Shown here: positions 1 to 15,685 of the stretch, in pieces
Layout: every line of letters starts with the position of its first letter
Numbering within the stretch: the stretch's first letter is position 1
DNA from: JBHYGK01 sp051859045
Lineage (GTDB): Bacteria > Pseudomonadota > Gammaproteobacteria > Xanthomonadales > Xanthomonadaceae
Direction of reading: 5' to 3'
DNA length: 15,739 nt
NCBI GenBank assembly: GCA_051859045.1
Contig: JBHYGK010000037.1
Location: forward strand, 1 to 15,739
Translations under genes and position numbers: made by a program
The notes under the pieces: generated by a model
The model's database searches: none
What the model was told of the DNA's origin: nothing
What the model saw: the letters and a program-made list of their open reading frames with translations, nothing else

Positions 1-57
1 ATCCGCGAGGGTGGCCGCACCGTCGGCGCCGGCGTGGTGGCGAAGATCGTCGCCTGA
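1..57 (+). CDS. tuf: Elongation factor Tu, C-terminal end (partial)
   Basis: Only the last 18 codons and a TGA stop are inside the window. The frame reads IREGGRTVGAGVVAKIVA, which is the hallmark C-terminus of bacterial EF-Tu (domain 3; E. coli ends REGGRTVGAGVVAKVLG). EF-Tu is the GTPase that delivers aminoacyl-tRNA to the ribosomal A site. A second tuf gene begins at 15686, so this genome carries two copies flanking the whole block, as is common in gammaproteobacteria. The 5' part, start codon and promoter lie outside the window. No T-rich intrinsic terminator follows, so transcription may continue into the tRNA gene; that is inference. Confidence 0.95.
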   Translation: MREGGRTVGAGVVAKIVA

Positions 58-68
58 TAAGCTACACG

Positions 69-126
69 CCGCCCTCGGCGCCTGCGCCGGGGCGGACGGG
101 ATGGCGGGCCGGAGACGGTCCGCCAT
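69..126 (+). other. Two consecutive strong hairpins in the tuf - tRNA-Trp spacer
   Basis: First hairpin: arm 69-80 pairs with 85-95 (11 bp, one bulged T at 75, loop CCTG at 81-84). Second hairpin: arm 101-110 (ATGGCGGGCC) pairs with 117-126 (GGTCCGCCAT), 10 bp with one G-T wobble and a 6-nt loop. Neither is followed by a T-run, so they do not look like intrinsic terminators. They may be processing or stability elements of a tuf-tRNA transcript, or a Rho-independent stop of poor quality. Structure was read by eye. Confidence 0.5.
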
Positions 127-147
127 CGCCCGTTCAAGTTCTTACAC

Positions 148-223
<76 letters not shown>

Positions 224-274
224 GATCCAAACGCGGCGTTCCCCCGGGGCGCGCCGCCTCCTGACGGACCACGG

Positions 275-667
275 ATGAACGCGAAGGTCGAACCATCCAC
301 GACGGCCAGCGGCGCCGGTGACGTGGCCAAGTACATCGTCGCCGTGCTCCTGGTGGCGGCGGGCATCGCGGCCTATTACGCGTTCCCCGAAGTCTCCGGC
401 GTGGTCCGCGGCCTCGGCGTCGCCCTGGCCATCGTGGCCGGCGCGGCGGTGTTCGCGTTCACCGCGAAGGGCCGCGACACCCGCGAGTTCATCGCCGAGT
501 CGCGCTTCGAGATGCGCAAGGTCGTCTGGCCGACCCGCCAGGAGACCTGGCGGATGACGCTCGTGGTCTTCGTGGTGGTGGTCATCATCGCCCTGCTGAT
601 CGCGCTCATCGATTTCCTGATTTCCTCCGGCGTGACCTGGCTGCTCGGCCAGGGCAGCGCCCTGTAA
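275..667 (+). CDS. secE: Preprotein translocase subunit SecE
   Basis: SecE is the small essential clamp of the SecYEG channel in the inner membrane, which exports unfolded proteins. The 130-residue product has the three-helix form typical of gammaproteobacteria (E. coli 127 aa): hydrophobic segments at about 18-37, 44-63 and 94-116. The cytoplasmic amphipathic stretch (about 68-80) is followed by the family motif RKVVWPTRQET at 81-91, the conserved SecY-contacting hinge. The ATG at 275 was chosen because upstream in-frame starts fall inside the tRNA gene. The ribosome site is weak (ACGGA just upstream). It is 51 bp after tRNA-Trp and 12 bp before nusG, the usual secE-nusG pair, so the two are almost surely co-transcribed. 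Confidence 0.97.
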   Translation: MNAKVEPSTTASGAGDVAKYIVAVLLVAAGIAAYYAFPEVSGVVRGLGVALAIVAGAAVFAFTAKGRDTREFIAESRFEMRKVVWPTRQETWRMTLVVFVVVVIIALLIALIDFLISSGVTWLLGQGSAL

Positions 668-679
668 GGGGTCCATCCA

Positions 680-1243
680 GTGTCCAAGCGTTGGTACGTG
701 GTCCACGCCTATTCCGGCTTCGAGCAGCAGGTCGCCCGCGCCCTGCGCGAGCGCATCGTGCGCGAGGGCATGGAAGAGCGCTTCGGTGACGTCCTCGTCC
801 CGACCGAGGAAGTGGTCGAGATGCGCAACGGCCAGAAGCGCAAGTCGGAGCGGAAGTTCTTCCCCGGCTACGTGCTGGTCCAGATCCAGACCTCGGACGA
901 CAACGGCATCCCGCGCATCGACTCGGAGTCCTGGCACCTGATCAAGGAGACCTCCAAGGTCATGGGCTTCATCGGCGGCACCGCCGATCGCCCGCTCCCG
1001 ATCCAGGACAACGAGGCCGACCGCATCCTGCAGCGCGTGCAGGACGGCGTCGACAAGCCCAAGCCCAAGGTGCTGTTCGAGCCGGGCGAGATGGTCCGCG
1101 TCATCGAGGGCCCGTTCAACGAGTTCCAGGGCGTCGTCGAGTCCGTCAACTACGACAAGAGCACCGTCCGCGTGGCCGTGCTCGTGTTCGGTCGCTCCAC
1201 GCCGGTCGAGTTCGATTTCGGCCAGGTCGAGAAGCACCACTGA
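680..1243 (+). CDS. nusG: Transcription termination/antitermination factor NusG
   Basis: NusG binds the RNA polymerase clamp across the cleft, suppresses pausing, and links polymerase to Rho or to ribosomal protein S10. The 187-residue product shows the NGN domain (about 1-120; KRWYVVHAYSGFEQQ at the start, FFPGYVLVQ near 60-68, VMGFIGG near 94-100) and the C-terminal KOW domain (about 135-187; GEMVRVIEGPFNEFQGVV). The FGRSTPVEFDF stretch at 170-180 holds the phenylalanine equivalent to E. coli F165 of the Rho/S10 surface. The start is GTG at 680, supported by AAGGGG at 666-671, which overlaps the secE stop, and by the SKRWYVVHAYSG N-terminus. It is slightly longer than E. coli NusG (181 aa), with a small insert around residues 71-85. 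Confidence 0.97.
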   Translation: MSKRWYVVHAYSGFEQQVARALRERIVREGMEERFGDVLVPTEEVVEMRNGQKRKSERKFFPGYVLVQIQTSDDNGIPRIDSESWHLIKETSKVMGFIGGTADRPLPIQDNEADRILQRVQDGVDKPKPKVLFEPGEMVRVIEGPFNEFQGVVESVNYDKSTVRVAVLVFGRSTPVEFDFGQVEKHH

Positions 1244-1255
1244 TCCAGCGGTAAA

Positions 1256-1316
1256 GCGTGGAGCCGGGGCACGCCGCTTTCCCCGGTCGCGATGGGGAGC
1301 CTGCATGCCTGCAGGC
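1256..1316 (+). promoter_or_regulatory. Structured nusG-rplK spacer, candidate L1 autoregulatory leader
   Basis: The 96-bp gap before rplK holds several potential RNA stems. CCGGGG at 1264-1269 pairs with CCCCGG at 1281-1286 (11-nt loop), in competition with GCGTG/CACGC at 1256-1260/1270-1274. A further 6-bp stem GCCTGC/GCAGGC lies at 1299-1304/1311-1316. In E. coli, L1 binds the rplK leader mRNA and represses rplK-rplA. The position fits that role, but I could not match the L1-binding fold base by base. No convincing sigma-70 promoter is visible here. Confidence 0.4.
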
Positions 1317-1339
1317 GCTAGCACCCGGAGTAGATTCTC

Positions 1340-1768
1340 ATGGCTAAGAAAGTCACTGGTTACATCAAGCTGCAGGTCAAGGCCGGCCAGGCCAACCCCA
1401 GCCCGCCCGTCGGCCCGGCCCTCGGCCAGCGCGGCCTGAACATCATGGAGTTCTGCAAGGCGTTCAACGCCGCCACGCAGAAGATGGAGCCGGGCATGCC
1501 CATCCCGGTCATCATCACCGCCTACTCCGACCGCACCTTCACCTTCATCACCAAGTCGCCGCCGGCGTCGGTGCTGCTGAAGAAGGCCGCGGGCGTGGCC
1601 TCGGGCTCCAAGCGCCCGAACACCGACAAGGTCGGCAAGGTCACCCGCGCGCAGGTCGAGGAGATCGTGAAGACCAAGCAGGCGGACCTGACCGCCGCTG
1701 ACCTCGAAGCCGCCGTCCGCACCATCGCGGGCAGCGCGCGCTCCATTGGCCTCGTGGTGGAGGGTTGA
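1340..1768 (+). CDS. rplK: 50S ribosomal protein L11
   Basis: L11 binds the GTPase-associated region of 23S rRNA at the base of the stalk, where it contacts EF-G and, in the stringent response, is needed for RelA to sense uncharged tRNA. The 142-residue product equals the E. coli length. The N-terminal domain has the PSPPVGPALGQ stretch (20-30) with the conserved prolines of the factor-facing face. K4 and K40, which correspond to trimethylation sites of PrmA in E. coli, are present. The rRNA-binding C-terminal domain covers roughly residues 75-142. ATG at 1340 is preceded by GGAG at 1327-1330. The gene is 3 bp upstream of rplA, indicating a coupled two-gene unit. Confidence 0.98.
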   Translation: MAKKVTGYIKLQVKAGQANPSPPVGPALGQRGLNIMEFCKAFNAATQKMEPGMPIPVIITAYSDRTFTFITKSPPASVLLKKAAGVASGSKRPNTDKVGKVTRAQVEEIVKTKQADLTAADLEAAVRTIAGSARSIGLVVEG

Positions 1769-1771
1769 TCC

Positions 1772-2476
1772 ATGGCTAAGATTTCCAAGCGTTACAAGGC
1801 GCTGCAGGCGCTGGTCGTCCCGGGCAAGGCCTACTCGCTCGACGATGCCCTGAAGCTCATCCAGTCGAACTCGAAGACCAAGTTCGTCGAGTCGGTGGAC
1901 GTCGCCGTCCGCCTCGGCGTCGACGCGCGCAAGTCCGACCAGCAGGTCCGCGGTTCCACCGTGCTGCCCGCCGGTACCGGCAAGTCGGTCCGCGTGGCGG
2001 TGTTCTGCCCGGCTGGCGCGAAGGCCGACGAGGCCGCCGCCGCTGGCGCCGAGGCCGTGGGCATGGACGACCTGGCCGAGAAGATGCTGGCCGGCGACCT
2101 GAACTACGACGTCGTGATCGCCACCCCGGACGCCATGCGCGTCGTCGGCAAGCTGGGCCAGGTCCTCGGCCCGCGCGGCCTGATGCCGAACCCGAAGGTC
2201 GGCACCGTCTCGGCCAACCCGGCCGAGGCCGTGAAGAACGCCAAGGCCGGCCAGGTCCGCTACCGCACCGACAAGGGCGGTATCATCCACTGCACGATCG
2301 GCAAGGCGTCCTTCGAGGCCGAGTCGCTCAAGCTCAACCTGCACGCGCTGCTCAACGACCTCGTGAAGGCCAAGCCGGCCACCGCGAAGGGCCAGTTCCT
2401 GCAGAAGATCTCGCTGTCGTCCACCATGGGCATCGGCGTCACGATCGACCAGAGCTCGCTCTCGCTCGCGAAGTAA
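1772..2476 (+). CDS. rplA: 50S ribosomal protein L1
   Basis: L1 forms the mobile L1 stalk of the large subunit, which helps move deacylated tRNA out of the E site; in many bacteria it also represses its own operon by binding the rplK leader. The 234-residue product matches the E. coli length exactly. The L1 signature GPRGLMPNPK lies at residues 133-142, followed by GTVSANPAEAV, in the expected place in domain II. The ATG at 1772 comes 3 bp after the rplK stop, with GGAGGG at 1759-1764 inside the last codons of rplK, so translation is probably coupled. A strong terminator follows 22 bp after the stop. Confidence 0.98.
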   Translation: MAKISKRYKALQALVVPGKAYSLDDALKLIQSNSKTKFVESVDVAVRLGVDARKSDQQVRGSTVLPAGTGKSVRVAVFCPAGAKADEAAAAGAEAVGMDDLAEKMLAGDLNYDVVIATPDAMRVVGKLGQVLGPRGLMPNPKVGTVSANPAEAVKNAKAGQVRYRTDKGGIIHCTIGKASFEAESLKLNLHALLNDLVKAKPATAKGQFLQKISLSSTMGIGVTIDQSSLSLAK

Positions 2477-2498
2477 GCGCGCGAAGCAACCGCAATCC

Positions 2499-2534
2499 CC
2501 CGCCGGGAGTGTCGCCCCGGCGGGTTTTGGTTTT
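2499..2534 (+). terminator. Intrinsic terminator after rplA
   Basis: A perfect 9-bp GC-rich stem (CCCGCCGGG at 2499-2507 with CCCGGCGGG at 2516-2524, 8-nt loop) is followed by TTTTGGTTTT. This is a classic Rho-independent terminator. It should end or attenuate the secE-nusG-rplKA transcript, which implies a separate promoter for rplJ in the next 290 bp. Confidence 0.85.
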
Positions 2535-2825
2535 GAAGGCGCCGGCGCGTGGATGCGTGCCGGAGCCATCAAAGACCGCAGGCGCGACCAGCGCGTGGTG
2601 ACGTCGGGCAGGGATGCACGACCGGCAGGGAATCGCCGTCGCCACAGCGGGGTTGCTTAATCCGGGCCGCGAGGCCAGGGCCTGCGTAGATGGTGCCGCC
2701 TTTCCCGGATTTACCCTGGAACGGCCACCACTTGGGGCGCATGCCGCCCCCGGTGCCGAAGGACCGGCGCCGCCCTAGACCGCGAGCGGCAGGAGCCGCG
2801 GACGGAGTTCATAAGGAGGAGTGCT
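2535..2825 (+). promoter_or_regulatory. rplJ leader region, likely L10 autoregulatory site (gene-free stretch)
   Basis: About 290 bp without a credible gene lie between the rplA terminator and rplJ. The second half is rich in potential stems: a long-range CCAGGG/CCCTGG pairing at 2675-2680/2714-2719, GGGGC/GCCCC at 2734-2738/2746-2750, CCGGT/ACCGG at 2750-2754/2763-2767 (shares one base with the former), and GCGGC/GCCGC at 2786-2790/2795-2799, ending in a strong ribosome site. In E. coli and many other bacteria the L10-(L7/L12)4 complex binds such a leader and represses rplJL. That role is inferred from position and structure. A promoter is expected too, but the only candidate is a weak AT-rich -10 (CTTAAT at 2656-2661) without a good -35 box. 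Confidence 0.6.
2813..2820 (+). promoter_or_regulatory. Extended Shine-Dalgarno site of rplJ
   Basis: AAGGAGGA, nearly the full anti-16S complement, ends 5 nt before the rplJ ATG. It is the strongest ribosome binding site in the window and fixes the rplJ start. Masking of this site by the leader fold would be the natural point of L10 autocontrol. Confidence 0.85.
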
Positions 2826-3323
2826 ATGGCTCTCAATCTGTCTCAGAAGCAGGAAGTCGTCGCCGAACTGGCCGACGTGGCCGCGAAGGCCCACTCCCTG
2901 GTCGCTGCTGAGTACGCGGGCGTCACCGTCGGTCAGATGACCGCGATGCGCAAGAAGGCCCGTGAGACCGGTGTTTACCTCAAGGTGGCCAAGAACACTC
3001 TCGCCTCGCGTGCCGTCGTCGGCACCGAGTTCGAGGGCACCGCTGAGTCGATGACCGGTCCGCTGCTCTATGCGTTCTCCCTGGAAGACCCCGGCGCCGC
3101 CGGCCGTCTCATCAAGGAGTTCGCCAAGGGCAACGACAAGCTGCAGGCGAAGATCGTCTCCGTTGGCGGCAAGCACTTCCCGGGTTCGCACCTGGACGTG
3201 CTGGCCTCGCTGCCGACGCGCGACCAGGCCATCGCCATGCTGCTCAGCGTCCTTGTCGAGCCGGCCACCCGCGTGGCCCGCGTCTTCAAGGCGATCGGCG
3301 AGCAGAAGGAACAGGCCGCCTGA
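2826..3323 (+). CDS. rplJ: 50S ribosomal protein L10
   Basis: L10 anchors the L7/L12 dimers to 23S rRNA next to L11, building the flexible stalk that recruits translational GTPases. The product is 165 residues, as in E. coli. The rRNA-binding N-terminal domain (about 1-130) carries the family motif VAKNTLASRA at 54-63; the C-terminal helix (about 132-160, ending IGEQKEQAA) is the docking platform for L7/L12 dimers. The ATG at 2826 sits 5 nt after AAGGAGGA. The 71-bp gap to rplL has a hairpin. Codon choice is somewhat less strictly C-ending than in nusG or rpoC (CGT, GGT and GTT occur), as often seen in heavily translated genes. Confidence 0.98.
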   Translation: MALNLSQKQEVVAELADVAAKAHSLVAAEYAGVTVGQMTAMRKKARETGVYLKVAKNTLASRAVVGTEFEGTAESMTGPLLYAFSLEDPGAAGRLIKEFAKGNDKLQAKIVSVGGKHFPGSHLDVLASLPTRDQAIAMLLSVLVEPATRVARVFKAIGEQKEQAA

Positions 3324-3353
3324 GCGGCCCCGGCCGTCGCTCGCGCCGGCCGC
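3324..3353 (+). other. Hairpin in the rplJ-rplL spacer
   Basis: GCGGCC directly after the rplJ stop (3324-3329) can pair with GGCCGC at 3348-3353, with a further 3-bp inner helix GGC/GCC (3332-3334/3345-3347). There is no T-run, so termination is unlikely. It may be an mRNA stability or differential-expression element between L10 and the more abundant L7/L12. Confidence 0.4.
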
Positions 3354-3394
3354 CTGAACCCCAACGTTTCAGACTAATCCAGAGGTAAAACACC

Positions 3395-3766
3395 ATGTCG
3401 ATTACCAACGAGCAGATCCTCGACGCGATCGCCGGCAAGTCCCTCCTCGAGGTGATGGAGCTGGTCAAGGCCGCGGAAGAGAAGTTCGGCGTCACCGCCG
3501 CCGCCCCGGTCATGGTCGCCGGCCCGGCCGCCGCCGCCGCCCCGGTCGAGGAGCAGACCGAGTTCACCGTCATCCTGAAGGCTGCCGGCGAGAAGAAGGT
3601 CGAGGTCATCAAGGCCGTCCGCGCCATCACCGGCCTGGGCCTGAAGGAAGCGAAGGACCTCGTCGAGGGCGCGCCGCAGACCGTCAAGGATGCCGTGTCC
3701 AAGGACGACGCCGCGAAGTTCAAGAAGGACCTCGAGGCCGCCGGCGCCACCGTCGAGCTCAAGTAA
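3395..3766 (+). CDS. rplL: 50S ribosomal protein L7/L12
   Basis: L7/L12 is the multicopy stalk protein that recruits EF-Tu, EF-G, IF2 and RF3 and stimulates their GTPase activity. The 123-residue product (E. coli 121) shows the three expected parts: an N-terminal dimerisation and L10-binding domain (about 1-33, starting MSITNEQILDAI), an alanine-rich flexible hinge (about 34-53), and the globular factor-binding domain with TEFTVILKAAGEKKVEVIK and GLGLKEAKDLV (81-90). The ATG at 3395 has AGAGGT at 3381-3386. It follows rplJ in the usual pair and precedes a structured spacer that should reduce transcription into rpoB. Confidence 0.98.
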   Translation: MSITNEQILDAIAGKSLLEVMELVKAAEEKFGVTAAAPVMVAGPAAAAAPVEEQTEFTVILKAAGEKKVEVIKAVRAITGLGLKEAKDLVEGAPQTVKDAVSKDDAAKFKKDLEAAGATVELK

Positions 3767-3784
3767 GCGACGCGCTTGCGTCGC
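3767..3784 (+). other. Perfect hairpin immediately after rplL stop
   Basis: GCGACGC (3767-3773) and GCGTCGC (3778-3784) form a perfect 7-bp stem with loop GCTT, starting on the base after the rplL stop codon. It is not followed by a T-run. It could protect the rplJL mRNA 3' end or pause polymerase ahead of the attenuator 24 bp downstream. Confidence 0.6.
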
Positions 3785-3807
3785 CTGCTTCGGCTGGCGG
3801 TCACCAC

Positions 3808-3843
3808 AAGGCTGGGGGCGTAAGCCCCCGGCCTTTGGTTGTT
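3808..3843 (+). terminator. Attenuator between rplL and rpoB
   Basis: A 12-bp stem (3808-3819 with 3824-3835, one T-G wobble) closes on the stable GNRA-type loop GTAA, followed by TGGTTGTT. It is a good intrinsic terminator with an interrupted T-run, so probably partial. In E. coli a partially efficient terminator at the same place lowers rpoBC expression relative to the ribosomal proteins. The same role is inferred here, because rpoB has no clear promoter of its own in the remaining spacer. Confidence 0.8.
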
Positions 3844-3847
3844 CCTG

Positions 3848-3893
3848 GCTCCATGCTCCATCGCTCCATGCCCCATCGCTCCATCGCTCCACC
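3848..3893 (+). repeat. GCTCCATC tandem array in the rplL-rpoB spacer
   Basis: Six head-to-tail units of 7-8 bp begin at 3848, 3855, 3863, 3871, 3878 and 3886: GCTCCAT, GCTCCATC, GCTCCATG, CCCCATC, GCTCCATC and GCTCCACC (the first read from 3849, with G3848 as its leading base in GGCTCCAT). The reverse strand reads GATGGAGC repeats. The array is non-coding in its setting, directly follows the attenuator, and differs in base pattern from everything around it. Its function is unknown. Confidence 0.75.
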
Positions 3894-3923
3894 GCGACAC
3901 ACGACGATCCACCTTCCCGAGTT

Positions 3924-3986
3924 GCCAGTTGGAAGTAGCGGGAGAAGGCGTGCTGGTGCCGGCAATACCAGCGACTTCCCACTGGC
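3924..3986 (+). promoter_or_regulatory. Large imperfect hairpin upstream of rpoB, candidate RNase III site
   Basis: The outer arms 3924-3936 and 3974-3986 match at 12 of 13 positions, with two more T-G pairs possible outside. An inner stem 3951-3957/3967-3973 (7 pairs including one T-G wobble) closes a 9-nt loop and stacks directly on the outer helix on its 3' side, leaving a 14-nt purine-rich bulge (3937-3950) on the 5' side. The E. coli rplL-rpoB spacer also contains a long hairpin cut by RNase III. Equivalence is inferred from position and shape. Confidence 0.55.
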
Positions 3987-4049
3987 GGTTTGATGTTTCC
4001 CCCGGGCCGCGGACGCGCGGACCCCTGATACCCGAGGCGGTAACTCCCC

Positions 4050-8204
<4,155 letters not shown>

Positions 8205-8232
8205 GCCGGCGCTGCGGACCTAGGAGAAACCC

Positions 8233-12444
<4,212 letters not shown>

Positions 12445-12447
12445 CAC

Positions 12448-12467
12448 GACGGCCCCCATGGGCCGTC
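12448..12467 (+). other. Perfect hairpin after rpoC
   Basis: GACGGCCC (12448-12455) and GGGCCGTC (12460-12467) form an 8-bp perfect stem with loop CCAT, 3 bp after the rpoC stop. It lacks a T-run. It may act as a weak or Rho-assisted stop, or as a 3' stabiliser of the rpoBC message. Confidence 0.6.
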
Positions 12468-12477
12468 CGCCAACGAA

Positions 12478-12504
12478 ATGAGGCGCAGGAAGCGCCTCGT
12501 CTTC
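12478..12504 (+). terminator. Second hairpin after rpoC, possible weak terminator
   Basis: ATGAGGCGC (12478-12486) pairs with GCGCCTCGT (12492-12500), 9 bp including one T-G wobble, around loop AGGAA. It is followed only by CTTC, so the T-tract is poor. Together with the preceding hairpin it suggests incomplete termination between rpoC and the str genes. Confidence 0.4.
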
Positions 12505-12527
12505 GCTCCATGGATGGGTAGGCGGCG

Positions 12528-12550
12528 CCCCTTGTCAGGTTGACAGGGGG
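12528..12550 (+). promoter_or_regulatory. Dyad overlapping the str promoter -35 box
   Basis: CCCCTTGTCA (12528-12537) and TGACAGGGGG (12541-12550) are inverted repeats separated by GGT. Nine of ten positions match by Watson-Crick pairing and the tenth is T-G. The right half contains most of the TTGACA -35 box. As DNA this looks like an operator site; as RNA in read-through transcripts it would fold as a tight hairpin with a 3-nt loop. No known regulator was matched. Confidence 0.5.
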
Positions 12551-12569
12551 TGTTAACGCCAAATAAACT
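12540..12569 (+). promoter_or_regulatory. Sigma-70 promoter of the rpsL-rpsG-fusA-tuf operon
   Basis: A perfect -35 box TTGACA (12540-12545) is followed by TAAACT (12564-12569, 4 of 6 matches, 18-bp spacer) or the overlapping AATAAA (12562-12567, 16-bp spacer). The -10 area is the most AT-rich patch of this spacer. Transcription would start near 12576, giving a leader of about 56 nt before rpsL. Confidence 0.7.
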
Positions 12570-12579
12570 TTCGAGTCTC

Positions 12580-12612
12580 GGCAGGCCGGGTGCATCGGCC
12601 TGCCTTCGTTTT
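12580..12612 (+). terminator. Terminator-like hairpin in the rpsL leader
   Basis: A perfect 9-bp stem (GGCAGGCCG at 12580-12588, CGGCCTGCC at 12596-12604, 7-nt loop) is followed by TTCGTTTT. It has the form of an intrinsic terminator but lies downstream of the predicted promoter and only 20 bp before the rpsL ATG. It may attenuate str transcription, stop read-through from rpoC, or stabilise the 5' end of the str mRNA. Confidence 0.6.
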
Positions 12613-12631
12613 CCTGAAAGGCCTCCGACGA

Positions 12632-13009
<378 letters not shown>

Positions 13010-13019
13010 CCCTAAGGCA

Positions 13020-13038
13020 GCCGCGGCATCGCCGCGGC
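13020..13038 (+). promoter_or_regulatory. Hairpin in the rpsL-rpsG spacer, candidate S7 autoregulatory site
   Basis: GCCGCGGC occurs at 13020-13027 and again at 13031-13038. Because the octamer is its own reverse complement, the two copies form a strong stem with a very short loop. In E. coli, S7 binds the rpsL-rpsG intercistronic RNA and represses its own synthesis. The spacer here is only 60 bp, so the site would be more compact than in E. coli; that role is inference. Confidence 0.45.
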
Positions 13039-13069
13039 ACCCCCGTTCTTTCTTATCCAGGCATGCATC

Positions 13070-13537
13070 ATGTCCCGTAAAGGCTCCCCCGGTATCCGTT
13101 CCGTCCTGCCGGACCCCAAGCATGGCAGCGAGATGGTCGCGCGCTTCATCAATATGGTGATGCTGAGCGGCAAGAAGTCCGTTGCTGAGAAGATCGTCTA
13201 CGGCGCGATGGACGTGCTGGGCGAGAAGAACCCGGACTCGCTCGAGCTCGTGCAGAAGGCGCTCACCAACGTCGCCCCGCACGTCGAGGTCAAGTCCCGC
13301 CGCGTCGGTGGCGCCACCTACCAGGTGCCCGTCGAAGTGCGTTCCAGCCGCCGCCAGGCGCTGGCGATGCGCTGGCTGATCGATTCCGCCCGCAAGCGCG
13401 GCGAGAACTCGATGCCGCGCAAGCTCGCCGGTGAGCTCCTCGATGCTTCCGAGAACCGCGGTGGCGCGGTGAAGAAGCGCGAAGAGACCCACCGCATGGC
13501 GGAGGCCAACAAGGCCTTCTCGCACTACCGCTGGTAA
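13070..13537 (+). CDS. rpsG: 30S ribosomal protein S7
   Basis: S7 nucleates assembly of the 30S head by binding the 3' domain of 16S rRNA and contacts the E-site tRNA. The 155-residue product lacks the long C-terminal tail of E. coli K-12 S7 and ends at HYRW, as in most bacteria. The start MSRKGSPGIRSVLPDPKHG and the beta-hairpin segment VKSRRVGGATYQVPVEVR (74-91) are diagnostic. ATG at 13070 is fixed by this N-terminus, although the Shine-Dalgarno match is weak (AGG at 13059-13061), which would suit translational coupling to rpsL as described in E. coli. fusA starts 21 bp after the stop. Confidence 0.98.
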   Translation: MSRKGSPGIRSVLPDPKHGSEMVARFINMVMLSGKKSVAEKIVYGAMDVLGEKNPDSLELVQKALTNVAPHVEVKSRRVGGATYQVPVEVRSSRRQALAMRWLIDSARKRGENSMPRKLAGELLDASENRGGAVKKREETHRMAEANKAFSHYRW

Positions 13538-13558
13538 GAGACGAGAAGGACTTCACGC

Positions 13559-15649
<2,091 letters not shown>

Positions 15650-15685
15650 TCCCTTTCCAGTTCCCGATTACCAGGTAAAGCAGAC

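Noticed and set aside
1320..1340. Promoter for rplK with TAGATT at 1331-1336 as -10
   Set aside because: No -35 element at a suitable distance, and the start would fall inside the coding sequence of rplK.
2690..2911. 73-codon frame in the rplJ leader, a possible leader peptide
   Set aside because: No ribosome site, Pro/Arg-rich translation typical of GC-rich non-coding DNA, and it runs out of frame into rplJ.
3848..3893. Tandem units considered as a CRISPR array
   Set aside because: Units are 7-8 bp and contiguous, with no spacers and no cas genes.
12590..12631. GTG start 14 codons upstream of rpsL
   Set aside because: It lies in the loop of the leader hairpin and the S12 N-terminus MATINQLVRKP begins at 12632.
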